Source of the DNA: Muricoccus roseus
Lineage (GTDB): Bacteria; Pseudomonadota; Alphaproteobacteria; Acetobacterales; Acetobacteraceae
Length of the DNA: 64,000 nt
NCBI RefSeq assembly: GCF_900141905.1
Contig: NZ_FQZF01000002.1
Location: 186,001-250,000 of the forward strand
Direction of reading: 5' to 3'
Below, one piece after another: positions 8,142-16,079 of the stretch (its first letter is position 1; each line of letters starts with the position of its first letter). The position numbers and the translations under genes were made by a program. The notes under the pieces were generated by a model, which saw only the letters and a list, made by a program, of their open reading frames with translations, was not told where the DNA came from and searched no databases.

Positions 8142-9597
8142 GCGAAAGCCGCTCGCGCTCGCCATCTGGTTCCGTGCCACCTCGTGGACCATCCCTGCCG
8201 CCGTGCTGCTCATGGCCGCGTTCCTGGCACCGGGTACGGCAGGGGCGCAAGGGGGAGGGGCCCAGGGCGGGCGCGGCCCGGTCTCCCTGATCCGCGACGC
8301 GGAAACGGAATCCCTCATCCGCGCCTTCCTGGACCCCTTGCTGGCGGCGGCCGGCGTGGACCGGCGGCTGGTCGAGCTGACCCTCGTGCAGGACCGGGCC
8401 ATCAACGCCTTCGTGGCCCAGGGAAACCGCCTCTACCTCCATACCGGGCTCATCCAGCAGGCCGAATCCGCAGGGGAGCTGGCGGGGGTGATCGCGCATG
8501 AAGTCGGGCATATCGCCGGCGGCCATCTCGCCCGCCTGCCGGAGGAGATGCGCCTGGCCATGCTGCGCTCGGTCGCGGCGATGCTGCTCGGCGCCGGGGC
8601 GGGGGTGGCGGCCCGCTCCTCGGATGCCGCGATGGGCATCATCATGGGCGGCCAGACCAGCGCCATGGGGGCCTTCTTCGCCTTCACCCGCACCCAGGAG
8701 CAGTCGGCCGATCAGGCGGGACTCGTCTTGCTGGAACGCCTGGGCTGGTCGAGCCAGGGGCTGGAGCGCCTGCTGCGCCGCCTGCTGGACCAGGAGCTGC
8801 TCGCGGTCGGTCGGCAGGACCCCTATTTCCGCACCCATCCGCTCTCGCGCGACCGGCTGGAATTCGTGCGTGAGCAGATGGCGCGCGGCCGCGCGACCTC
8901 CGGCGGCATCCCGGCCGCGCTGGAGACGCGCTTCGCCATGGTGCGGGCGAAGCTGAACGGCTTCGTCGATGCGCCCGTCGCCAGTTGGCGCCGCTACCTG
9001 AACGACGACAGCGCCCCGGGACGCTATGCCCGCTCCATCGCCCAGTACCGCTCGGGCCGCACCGATGCCGCGATCGAGATCCTCGAGCCCGTCATCCGGG
9101 AGCAGCCCTCCAACCCCTATCTGCTGGAGTTCAAGGGCCAGATCCTCTTCGAGGGCGGGCGCCCGGCCGAGGCGATCGCGCCGCTCGCCGCCGCCACGCG
9201 CCTGGCCCCGAACGAGCCGCTGATCCGCGCCGCCTATGGGCGCGCCCTGATGGAGGGCGGCGGCGACACCGCCTCGGTCCGGCGCGCGGTGGCCGAGTTG
9301 CAGGCGGCCGCCCGGCAGGACCGGGAGAACGGCTTCACCTGGGGACAGCTTGCCACCGCCTATGCCCGGCTAGACGACCTGCCCAATGCCGAGCTGGCCC
9401 TGGCCGAGCAGGCCATGGCCCAGGGCAACACCGCCGAGGCCCGCTTCCGCGCCGCCCGGGCAGAGAGGGGCCTGCCCCCCGGCCCCGCCCGGCTCCGCGC
9501 CACGGACCTGCGGAACGCGGTCCGGCGTGATAACCTCACCTCCGACGAGCGCCGCGCGGAAGACGAGCTGCGGCGGAGGGACAGGAACAATCGATGA
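8140..9597 (+). CDS. M48 family metalloprotease with TPR region (BepA/YfgC-like)
   Basis: Periplasmic zinc protease of 485 aa. A signal peptide (about 1-37, ending TAGAQ) precedes the catalytic domain with zinc motif HEVGH (His120, Glu121, His124) followed by IAGGHLA. The third zinc ligand is a Glu in TQEQSADQAGL. The C-terminal half (about 290-450) consists of TPR-like helical repeats. This layout is that of BepA, which helps outer-membrane protein assembly and clears misfolded LptD or Bam substrates. The gene overlaps the next one (DsbA-like) by ATGA, so translation is coupled, which suits a joint role in envelope protein quality control. Confidence 0.92.
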   Translation: MRKPLALAIWFRATSWTIPAAVLLMAAFLAPGTAGAQGGGAQGGRGPVSLIRDAETESLIRAFLDPLLAAAGVDRRLVELTLVQDRAINAFVAQGNRLYLHTGLIQQAESAGELAGVIAHEVGHIAGGHLARLPEEMRLAMLRSVAAMLLGAGAGVAARSSDAAMGIIMGGQTSAMGAFFAFTRTQEQSADQAGLVLLERLGWSSQGLERLLRRLLDQELLAVGRQDPYFRTHPLSRDRLEFVREQMARGRATSGGIPAALETRFAMVRAKLNGFVDAPVASWRRYLNDDSAPGRYARSIAQYRSGRTDAAIEILEPVIREQPSNPYLLEFKGQILFEGGRPAEAIAPLAAATRLAPNEPLIRAAYGRALMEGGGDTASVRRAVAELQAAARQDRENGFTWGQLATAYARLDDLPNAELALAEQAMAQGNTAEARFRAARAERGLPPGPARLRATDLRNAVRRDNLTSDERRAEDELRRRDRNNR

Positions 9598-10343
9598 AGC
9601 GAATCCTGATGGCTGGGGTCGCCCTGGTGCTGGGCGGCGGCATGGCCCTGGCCCAGGGGACAGAGACCCGCGCCGGCTTCTCGCCCGAGCAGCGGGAGGA
9701 GATCGTTTCCATCCTGCGCGAGGCCCTGAAGACCGATCCCTCGATCCTGCGCGACGCCGTGGCCGCCATGCAGGAGGCGCAGCGGACGGCGCAGCAGAAT
9801 GCCCGGCGCGACGCCCTGGCCGCCAGCCGCGACGCGCTGTTCAACGATGCGCGGGATCCGGTGAAGGGCAATCCGCGCGGCGACGTCACCATCGTCGAGT
9901 TCTTCGATGCGCGCTGCACCTATTGCAAGGCGCTCCACCCCAACATGCAGGCGCTCCTCCAGCGGGACCGCAACATCCGCGTGGTGATGAAGGACCTGCC
10001 CATCCTGGGCCCAAACAGCGTGCTCGCCAGCCGCGCCCTTCTCGCCGCGCAGAAGCAGGGCAAGTACGAGCCGCTCTACGATGCGCTGCTGCGGCTGCGG
10101 ACGGAGCCGACCGAGCAGGTGATCCAGGCCGAGGCCCAGCGCGCCGGCATCGACTGGCCGCGCCTGCGCCGGGACATGGACGACCCCGCGATCCAGACCC
10201 GCATCCAGGCGAATATCGCCCTCGCCGAGCGCCTCCAGTTGGAGGGCACGCCCGCCCTGGTGATCGGCGACACGCTGGTGCCGGGCGCCGTGGAACTGCC
10301 CGAGCTGGAGCGGCTGGTTGCCGAAGCGCGCCGCCGTGGCTGA
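9594..10343 (+). CDS. DsbA-family thiol:disulfide oxidoreductase, exported
   Basis: A 249-aa periplasmic thioredoxin-fold protein. A signal peptide (1-20) is followed by a helical N-terminal region (about 28-85) like that of ScsC/Com1-type proteins, which in relatives mediates oligomerisation. The active site is Cys108-Thr-Tyr-Cys111 in FFDARCTYCKALHP. The cis-proline loop is LEGTPALVIG. It overlaps the upstream M48 protease gene by four bases, and the next gene (kynA) begins inside its 3' end. It could act as a disulfide oxidase or isomerase for envelope proteins. The CTYC dipeptide alone does not decide between these. Confidence 0.9.
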   Translation: MKRILMAGVALVLGGGMALAQGTETRAGFSPEQREEIVSILREALKTDPSILRDAVAAMQEAQRTAQQNARRDALAASRDALFNDARDPVKGNPRGDVTIVEFFDARCTYCKALHPNMQALLQRDRNIRVVMKDLPILGPNSVLASRALLAAQKQGKYEPLYDALLRLRTEPTEQVIQAEAQRAGIDWPRLRRDMDDPAIQTRIQANIALAERLQLEGTPALVIGDTLVPGAVELPELERLVAEARRRG

Positions 10344-11193
10344 GGCGCCGCGGGACGCGCCGGAGCACGCGCGGGAGGAGGGGCGCGGCCTCGCGACCGA
10401 CTTCTCCCGCACCATGTCCTATGGCGGCTATCTGCAGCTGGAGACGCTGCTCTCCGCCCAGCAGCCGCTCTCGGACAAGCATGACGAGCTGCTCTTCATC
10501 ATCATCCACCATGTCCAGGAACTCTGGATGAAGCTCATCATTCGGGAGCTGGAGGTGGCGACGGATTGCGTGCGGGCCGATGACCTGCGCCCGGCCTTCA
10601 AGGGCATGGCGCGCGTCTCGCGCATCCAGCGCCAGCTGGTGGAAGCCTGGGACGTGCTCTCCACCATGACCCCGGCCGACTATCTCTCCTTCCGCGAGGT
10701 GCTGGGCCAGTCCTCCGGCTTCCAGTCCTGGCAGTACCGGCTGATGGAAATCCTGCTCGGCGCGCGGGACGAGTTCATGCTGAAGCCCCACGCCCATGAC
10801 GCGGCACTCACTGCCCGGCTGCGCGCCGCCTTCGACGCCCCCTCGCTCTACCAGGAATCCCTGCGCCTGCTGGCCCGTCGTGGCATTTCCGTGCCAGAGG
10901 CGGTGCTGTGGCGCGACCCGTCGAAGCCGCATGCGGAGGATGAGGGCGTGGTCGCGGCCTGGGAGCAGGTCTACCGCCACAGCCAGGAGCATTTCGACCT
11001 CTATGAACTGGCCGAGGAGCTGGTGGACATGGAGGATGCCTTCCAGCAATGGCGCTTCCGCCATGTGACCACGGTGGAGCGCGTGATCGGCGCGCGCATG
11101 GGCACTGGCGGGTCGGCCGGCGTCGCCTATCTCCGCCGCGCGCTGGAGCGCCGCTTCTTTCCCGAACTATGGACCGTGCGCGGCCGCCTGTAG
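10336..11193 (+). CDS. kynA: Tryptophan 2,3-dioxygenase
   Basis: Heme enzyme that opens the tryptophan indole ring to N-formylkynurenine, the first step of the kynurenine pathway. About 285 aa, family length. Diagnostic blocks are MSYGGYLQLETLLSAQ, the helix FIIIHHVQELWMKLI, SGFQSWQYRLME, the heme-ligand histidine in RFRHVTTVERVIG, and GTGGSAGVAYLR near the end. The start is uncertain: a GTG at 10336 overlaps the DsbA-like gene by 8 bp, a TTG at 10318 is in frame, and ATG at 10414 would trim the variable N-terminus. No kynurenine formamidase is visible nearby. A kynureninase-like PLP enzyme is encoded at 12987-14138. Confidence 0.94.
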   Translation: MAEAPRDAPEHAREEGRGLATDFSRTMSYGGYLQLETLLSAQQPLSDKHDELLFIIIHHVQELWMKLIIRELEVATDCVRADDLRPAFKGMARVSRIQRQLVEAWDVLSTMTPADYLSFREVLGQSSGFQSWQYRLMEILLGARDEFMLKPHAHDAALTARLRAAFDAPSLYQESLRLLARRGISVPEAVLWRDPSKPHAEDEGVVAAWEQVYRHSQEHFDLYELAEELVDMEDAFQQWRFRHVTTVERVIGARMGTGGSAGVAYLRRALERRFFPELWTVRGRL

Positions 11194-11226
11194 CCGGGCC
11201 GCGATTCGGCGCGCGATGATGCCGGC

Positions 11227-12477
11227 ATGAAGGTCCTCGTTCTCGGCGCCGGCGTGACCGGGCTGGCCGCCGCCTATCTCCTCGCCCGCGATGGCCATGC
11301 GGTGACGGTGCTGGAGCGCCGCAGCGGCGTCGCTCTGGAGAGCAGCCACGCGAATGGCGGGCAGCTCTCCTATTCCTACGTCGCCCCGCTCGCCGGGCCG
11401 GGGGTGGTGGGCAAGCTGCCGGGCTGGCTGCTGGACCGGGACAGCCCCATCCGCTTCCGCCCGCGCCTGGACCCCGCCCAATGGGCCTGGGGCGCGCGGT
11501 TCCTCGCGGCCTGCAACGCCTCCACGGCGGACCAGACCACGCGGCGGCTGCTGCTCCTCTCCTTCCTCTCGCGCGACCTGACCCGGGCGGCCATCACGGA
11601 GGAGGGGATCGACTGCGCCTTCCGCCATGCCGGCAAGCTGGTCGTGCATTCCGACCCGGCGGCCTATGAAGCGGCGCGCCGGCTGGTGGACTACCAGCGC
11701 AGCCTGGGCAGCGAGCAGGAGGCGCTTTCGCGCGAGGAATGCCTCGCGGCCGAGCCCTCCCTGGCCGGGATCGCGCATCGCCTCGTCGGCGGCATCCTGA
11801 CGCGCGGGGAGGATGCGGCGGAATGCCGCCTGTTCTGCGCGGGGCTGGAGGCGGCGATGCGCACCGGCAATCTCGGCGTGCGCTTCCGCTTTGGCACGGA
11901 GGTGCGCCAGATCCTCGCGGTGGGTGGCCGGGTGATCGGGGTGCAGACCGGCGCGGGGGTGCTGGAGGCGGATGCGATCGTCATGGCCATGGGGGCGGGC
12001 AGCACGCGGCTGCTGGCGCCGCTGGGGCTGCGCCCGCCGGTCTATCCGCTGAAGGGCTACAGCCTCACCCTGCCCATCCTAGCGGATGGTGCCGCGCCCC
12101 GGATCAGCGTGACGGATTTCGCGAAGAAGGTCGTCTATGCCCGCCTTGGCCAGGGGCTGCGCGTCGCCGGCATGGCCGACCTCGTCGGCTACGACACGGG
12201 CTTCGACCTCTCCCGCCTCGACCTGCTGGTGCGCCAGGCGCGGGAAGCCTTCCCCGATGCGGCGGACTGGACGGTGCTGAACCCCTGGGCCGGCCTGCGC
12301 CCCGCCACGCCGACGGGCCTGCCCATCCTCGGCCCCGTGCCGGGCCTGCCGAACCTGCACCTGAACATCGGCCATGGCGCGCTGGGCTTCACCCTGGCGA
12401 TGGGCTCCGCGCGGGTGGTGACGGATCTCCTGGCCGGCCGGGCTTCTCCCATTCCGCTGGAGGGCTTCGCAGCCTGA
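11227..12477 (+). CDS. DadA-like FAD-dependent D-amino acid dehydrogenase
   Basis: A 416-aa flavoprotein of the DAO/DadA family. The dinucleotide fold is at the start, VLVLGAGVTGLAAAYLLA (4-21), with the ribose-binding Glu in VTVLERRSGVALESSHANGG. The C-terminal FAD block is LHLNIGHGALGFTLAMGSA. PVYPLKGYSLTLP and NPWAGLRPATPTGLPILG match D-amino acid dehydrogenases that pass electrons to the membrane quinone pool. It starts 33 bp after kynA, so a joint transcript is likely. The pair would oxidise L-tryptophan and some D-amino acid, but the true substrate is not shown by sequence. Confidence 0.88.
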   Translation: MKVLVLGAGVTGLAAAYLLARDGHAVTVLERRSGVALESSHANGGQLSYSYVAPLAGPGVVGKLPGWLLDRDSPIRFRPRLDPAQWAWGARFLAACNASTADQTTRRLLLLSFLSRDLTRAAITEEGIDCAFRHAGKLVVHSDPAAYEAARRLVDYQRSLGSEQEALSREECLAAEPSLAGIAHRLVGGILTRGEDAAECRLFCAGLEAAMRTGNLGVRFRFGTEVRQILAVGGRVIGVQTGAGVLEADAIVMAMGAGSTRLLAPLGLRPPVYPLKGYSLTLPILADGAAPRISVTDFAKKVVYARLGQGLRVAGMADLVGYDTGFDLSRLDLLVRQAREAFPDAADWTVLNPWAGLRPATPTGLPILGPVPGLPNLHLNIGHGALGFTLAMGSARVVTDLLAGRASPIPLEGFAA

Positions 12478-12482
12478 GGCGA

Positions 12483-12953
12483 TCAGCTCCGGCGCGCCCT
12501 GGGGCTCAACACCGTTGAGCTGTCCAGCTCGCCCTGCTTCAGCACGGAAAAGCCGCTTGAGCCGCCTCGCACGAAGATGACCTCCAGCCGGTAGGCATGA
12601 CCCTGGGCTCCCGGCCGCGCCTGGAAGACCAGCTGGTAGGGCCCGGGCCGGATCGGAACCTGCCGCGGCTCCAGCACCGTGCCGACCGCCACGAGGGGCT
12701 CCGTCGCCGTGAAGGGCACCGCGACCGCCCAGAGCGCATCCGCGTCGGGGCTGAAGGGCGCCTCCCGCCCCGTCTCCACGGCGATGAGGCAGGTGCCGTC
12801 ATGGTCGGGCATGCCGAAGGCGACGACCTCCGGGTCCCAGGCGAAGCCCTGGGCCACCTCGGCCTCGCCCCAGAGCAGGCCCACATGGCTCGCGGAGGGC
12901 AGGCCCACGAGGATCTGGCCGTAGAGGATGGTGGCGGCGAAGAGCTGGAGCAT
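12483..12953 (-). CDS. ComJ-like protein (competence protein J family)
   Basis: A 156-aa protein. The block VAQGFAWDPEVVAFGMPDHD, the central AVAVPFTATEPLVAVGTVLE and the IRPGPYQLVFQA stretch resemble the ComJ family. In Bacillus, ComJ inhibits the DNA-entry nuclease NucA. Proteobacterial relatives of ComJ are known, usually of unknown function. No nucA-like gene is next to it. It converges on the DadA-like gene with only 5 bp between stop codons, and lies 33 bp after the PLP-enzyme gene on the same strand, so it may share that transcript. The family assignment rests on recall of motif pattern, not on alignment. Confidence 0.6.
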   Translation of the reverse strand: MLQLFAATILYGQILVGLPSASHVGLLWGEAEVAQGFAWDPEVVAFGMPDHDGTCLIAVETGREAPFSPDADALWAVAVPFTATEPLVAVGTVLEPRQVPIRPGPYQLVFQARPGAQGHAYRLEVIFVRGGSSGFSVLKQGELDSSTVLSPRARRS

Positions 12954-12986
12954 GGCGGGACCCTCGCAATGGCGCGTGGCCGCGTC

Positions 12987-14138
12987 CTATGTCGCACCGA
13001 GGCGGCGGACCCGGTCCAACGACGAATCCACCTCTTCATCCGTCTGGTAGGGGCCGAAGCCGAAGCGCAGGCGACGTCCGCGCCGGTCCGTGACGATCCG
13101 CGCCTCCGCCAGCCGCGCCTGCCAGGCTTCCGCATCATCGAGGTCGAAGGCGAGGAAGTTGCCGCGGCGGGGTTCTGAGAGCGGCACGGCCAGCCGGGCC
13201 GGGTCGAGCCCCGTTCCGGCCAGCCCCGCGCAGAACCGAGCCTGCAGCGCGTGGGCATGGGCATGGATCCGCTCGACGCCGATCCCGAGCCCGTCCAGCC
13301 ATCGCATCGCCGCTTCCAGCCGGTAGAGGCCGGAGGGATCGAAGGTGGCGCCGAGGAAGCGGCGGCCATCCGGCGCGTAGCCGACCTTTCCGTCGCTCGC
13401 GGCCAGCGCACCGAAGGCGGCGAACCAGCCCGTGTCGCGCGGGCGCGGCAGCCAGCCGGGCGGGCAATGCAGGAAGCAGCAGCCCTCGCCCGCCATGGCG
13501 TATTTGTATCCCCCCGCCGTGTAGAAGGCGCGGTGCGCGAGGCGCGAGAGATCAACCGGCCGCGCCATGAAGGCGTGGTAGCCGTCGATCACCAGCACCG
13601 CCTCGCCCGCCGCCTCGGCCAGTGCCTCCAACCCCTCCAGCGCGTAGCCGGAGTGGAAGAAGACCTCGCTCACCCAAATCAGGTCGAAGCCCTGGCCCGC
13701 GGCCTCCACCAGGCGCGGCACGCAGTCGCCGCCGGGCTCGGAAGGGATGCGCGTCAGCGCGAGCAACCCCTCCTCCTCCAGCCGCGCGGCCTGGCGGGCG
13801 AAGGAGTGGAACTCGCCATCCGTCGTCAGCACGCGCGCGGGGCGGCCGAGCGGCATGGCGCTGAGGATCCTGCGCACGAAGTCATGGGTGTTCGGCGCGC
13901 AGGCCAGGGTGGAGGGATCGGGCAGCTTCAGGTGGCGCGCCACATGCGCGCGGCAGGCCTGCAGCACCGGGCCCAGCACGGCCTCCCACTTGTCGTCCTG
14001 CAACCGCGCCGCCTCGTCCCAGGCGCGGAGCTGCGCCTCCCGCGTCACGTCGGGCCAGGGATGGTGGCTGTGCGCGGCGAAGTGCAGCCGGCCCGGCTCC
14101 GCCGAGAGGAAGCGGGAGAAATGCGCGCGCAGGTCCAA
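12987..14138 (-). CDS. Class V aminotransferase-fold PLP enzyme, kynureninase-like
   Basis: A 383-aa fold-type I PLP enzyme. Visible are FAAHSHHPWPD near the N-terminus, CAPNTHDFVRR at the cofactor phosphate site and the Asp of VLVIDGYHAFMA that should hold the pyridine nitrogen. The Schiff-base lysine is in YTAGGYKYAMAGEGCCFLH. The GGYKY pattern and overall size resemble kynureninase, and the gene sits in the same neighbourhood as tryptophan 2,3-dioxygenase. It could therefore cleave kynurenine to anthranilate and alanine. It could also be a cysteine desulfurase-like or other class V enzyme. The kynureninase assignment is inference from fold and neighbours. Confidence 0.7.
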   Translation of the reverse strand: MDLRAHFSRFLSAEPGRLHFAAHSHHPWPDVTREAQLRAWDEAARLQDDKWEAVLGPVLQACRAHVARHLKLPDPSTLACAPNTHDFVRRILSAMPLGRPARVLTTDGEFHSFARQAARLEEEGLLALTRIPSEPGGDCVPRLVEAAGQGFDLIWVSEVFFHSGYALEGLEALAEAAGEAVLVIDGYHAFMARPVDLSRLAHRAFYTAGGYKYAMAGEGCCFLHCPPGWLPRPRDTGWFAAFGALAASDGKVGYAPDGRRFLGATFDPSGLYRLEAAMRWLDGLGIGVERIHAHAHALQARFCAGLAGTGLDPARLAVPLSEPRRGNFLAFDLDDAEAWQARLAEARIVTDRRGRRLRFGFGPYQTDEEVDSSLDRVRRLGAT

Positions 14139-14281
14139 GCTGATCTCCTCCGGGGCCCCGGATTGCCGCCGGACGGCCAGCCTATAGAGTGGCGGCGGGA
14201 GGCCGTGAATGGCGAGGTGCCGTCTGTCCAGGGGCGCGTATCATCCCGCCCCGGCTGCCGCCGGATGGGCGGCGCCAGGGC

Positions 14282-15211
14282 ATGGCTAGCGAGTTTCCCG
14301 TTCGGATTCCGGTGCCGGATCTCTCCGATGCGGCGCGCGGCAACACGGGCATCCCCGGCGTCTGGCGCTTCGAATCCGGCCTGGCGGGGCCGCATGCCGT
14401 CATCGTCGCGCTGATGCATGGAAACGAGTTCGCCGCGGCCTCCGTGCTCGCGCGCTGGCTGCGGGCAGGGCTCAGGCCCCGGCGCGGCACGCTCAGCCTC
14501 GTCTTCGCCAATCTCGACGCCTTCGCCCGCTTCGACCCGGAGGATCCGACCCTTTCCCGCTATGTCGACGAGGACCTTAACCGGCTCTGGAGCCCGGCGT
14601 TCCTGGAGGGGAAGCGCGACAGCCTGGAGCTGCGCCGTGCCCGCGCGCTGCGCCCGGCGGTGGAGGCGGCGGATGCGCTGCTGGACTTGCATTCCATGCT
14701 CTGGCCCTCCGAGCCGCTGGTCCTGGCGGGACGCAAGCCGGCCGCGCGGGATCTGGCGCTGGCCATGGGGGCCGGCGCGGCGGTGGTGCTGGATGGCGAC
14801 CATCCCGAGGGACCGCGCCTGATCGACCACCCCTGTTTCGCGGCGCCCGAAAGCCCGCGCCTTGCCCTGCTGGCCGAAGCCGGCCTGCACTGGGAGCCCG
14901 GGACCGAGGCGATGGCCGAAGCCTGTGCCACCGGCTTCCTGCGCGCCCTCGGACTGGCGGAGCCCGCACCGCCGGCCCCGCCCGGCGAGTGCTGGACGGT
15001 GACACGCGCCGTCGCGGCCGCGTCGCGGCAATTCACCTTCGCCGAGCCCTTCCGGGGCGGGACGGTGATCCCGCGCGCCGGCACGCTGATCGCGCGGGAC
15101 GGCGAAGCGGAGGTCCGCACGCCGCATGACGACTGCATGCTTGTGATGCCCAGCCCGCGCGTGATGCGCGGGCATGTGGCGGTGCGGCTGGCGCGGCGGG
15201 ACGGCGCCTAG
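14282..15211 (+). CDS. Succinylglutamate desuccinylase / aspartoacylase family protein
   Basis: A 309-aa zinc carboxypeptidase-like hydrolase. The zinc ligands are recognisable as His and Glu in ALMHGNEFAAA and the later His in ADALLDLHSMLW. The arginine/asparagine substrate region VDEDLNRLW matches AstE and aspartoacylase. The ATG at 14282 follows CCAGGG and matches the expected N-terminus better than the in-frame ATG at 14189. It is divergent from the kynureninase-like gene. AstE removes succinate from succinylglutamate and aspartoacylase removes acetyl from N-acetylaspartate. With no other arginine-succinyltransferase genes nearby, the acyl amino acid it acts on remains open. Its stop codon overlaps that of the convergent gene (CTAG). 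Confidence 0.82.
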   Translation: MASEFPVRIPVPDLSDAARGNTGIPGVWRFESGLAGPHAVIVALMHGNEFAAASVLARWLRAGLRPRRGTLSLVFANLDAFARFDPEDPTLSRYVDEDLNRLWSPAFLEGKRDSLELRRARALRPAVEAADALLDLHSMLWPSEPLVLAGRKPAARDLALAMGAGAAVVLDGDHPEGPRLIDHPCFAAPESPRLALLAEAGLHWEPGTEAMAEACATGFLRALGLAEPAPPAPPGECWTVTRAVAAASRQFTFAEPFRGGTVIPRAGTLIARDGEAEVRTPHDDCMLVMPSPRVMRGHVAVRLARRDGA

Positions 15212-15978
15212 GCTGCCGCCGGCTCGCCCATGATCGGCTCCTTGCCGTCGGCCCGGATCAGGGCCGCGATCTCGGCCGCCGCCGCCTCCAGCACGGCCTC
15301 ATCCGTGCCCTTGGCCACCAGCGCCACGCCGTTCCCGCCCTCGCGGTAATAGGGGTAGGAGCCGATATCGAGCATCGGGAACCGCTCCTGCACCGCCGAG
15401 AGCGCGGCGGCGATCTGCCCTTCCAGCAGCCCATGCGCGTGCAGCGCGCGGGACTTCACCGGGGTGCCGCCCTCGAGCGTTGGCGCCACCACCTCGAACA
15501 TGCTGCGCATGATCCGCGGCACGCCGGCCATGACATGCACATTGCCCATGACGAAGCCGGGCGCCGAGGTCTCGGAGCAGAGGATCGGCCTTGCCCCGCG
15601 GGGAAGGGTGGCCATGCGCAGCCGTGCCGCATTCATCTCCACCGGCGGGTTCCGGCGGGAATAGTCGGCCTCCATAATCCTGCGCGATTCCTCATGCACC
15701 TCCCAGGGCACGCCGAAGGCCCGGGCGACGCATTCGCTGGTGATGTCGTCATGCGTCGGGCCGATACCGCCCGTGGTGAAGACATAGGTGAACCTGGCCC
15801 GCACCTCGTTCACCGTGCCGATGATCGTCTCCGGCACATCCGGGATGACGCGCACCTCGCGCAGGGGAATGCCCAGCTCCCCCAGGCGGGTGGCGATGAA
15901 CTTCAGGTTCGCGTCCTGGGTGCGGCCCGAAAGCACCTCATTCCCGATGATGAGCAGGGCGGCCGTGGGATTCGTCAT
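15208..15978 (-). CDS. Competence/damage-inducible CinA-type molybdopterin-binding domain protein
   Basis: A 256-aa protein of the MoCF/CinA N-terminal family. Seen are ALLIIGNEVLSGRTQDANL (the domain start), FTTGGIGPTHDDIT (the phosphate-binding loop shared with MogA/MoeA) and GNVHVMAGVPRIM. CinA-type domains include NMN deamidase or ADP-ribose pyrophosphatase activities, but the C-terminal CinA deamidase domain is absent here. It is therefore the short stand-alone form common in Alphaproteobacteria, of unproven function. The ATG at 15978 opens the conserved block. It lies 101 bp after the GNAT-Nudix gene, possibly in the same transcript. Confidence 0.87.
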   Translation of the reverse strand: MTNPTAALLIIGNEVLSGRTQDANLKFIATRLGELGIPLREVRVIPDVPETIIGTVNEVRARFTYVFTTGGIGPTHDDITSECVARAFGVPWEVHEESRRIMEADYSRRNPPVEMNAARLRMATLPRGARPILCSETSAPGFVMGNVHVMAGVPRIMRSMFEVVAPTLEGGTPVKSRALHAHGLLEGQIAAALSAVQERFPMLDIGSYPYYREGGNGVALVAKGTDEAVLEAAAAEIAALIRADGKEPIMGEPAAA

Positions 15979-16079
15979 GGCGTTTCTCTTGCGGGAGGCG
16001 ACGCAGGGTCGCGTGTTCCACCGTGGCGTCAAGCCTTCCCGGGGGGCGGGGCCGGGGCAGGGGCCGGCGCGGCCAGGCC

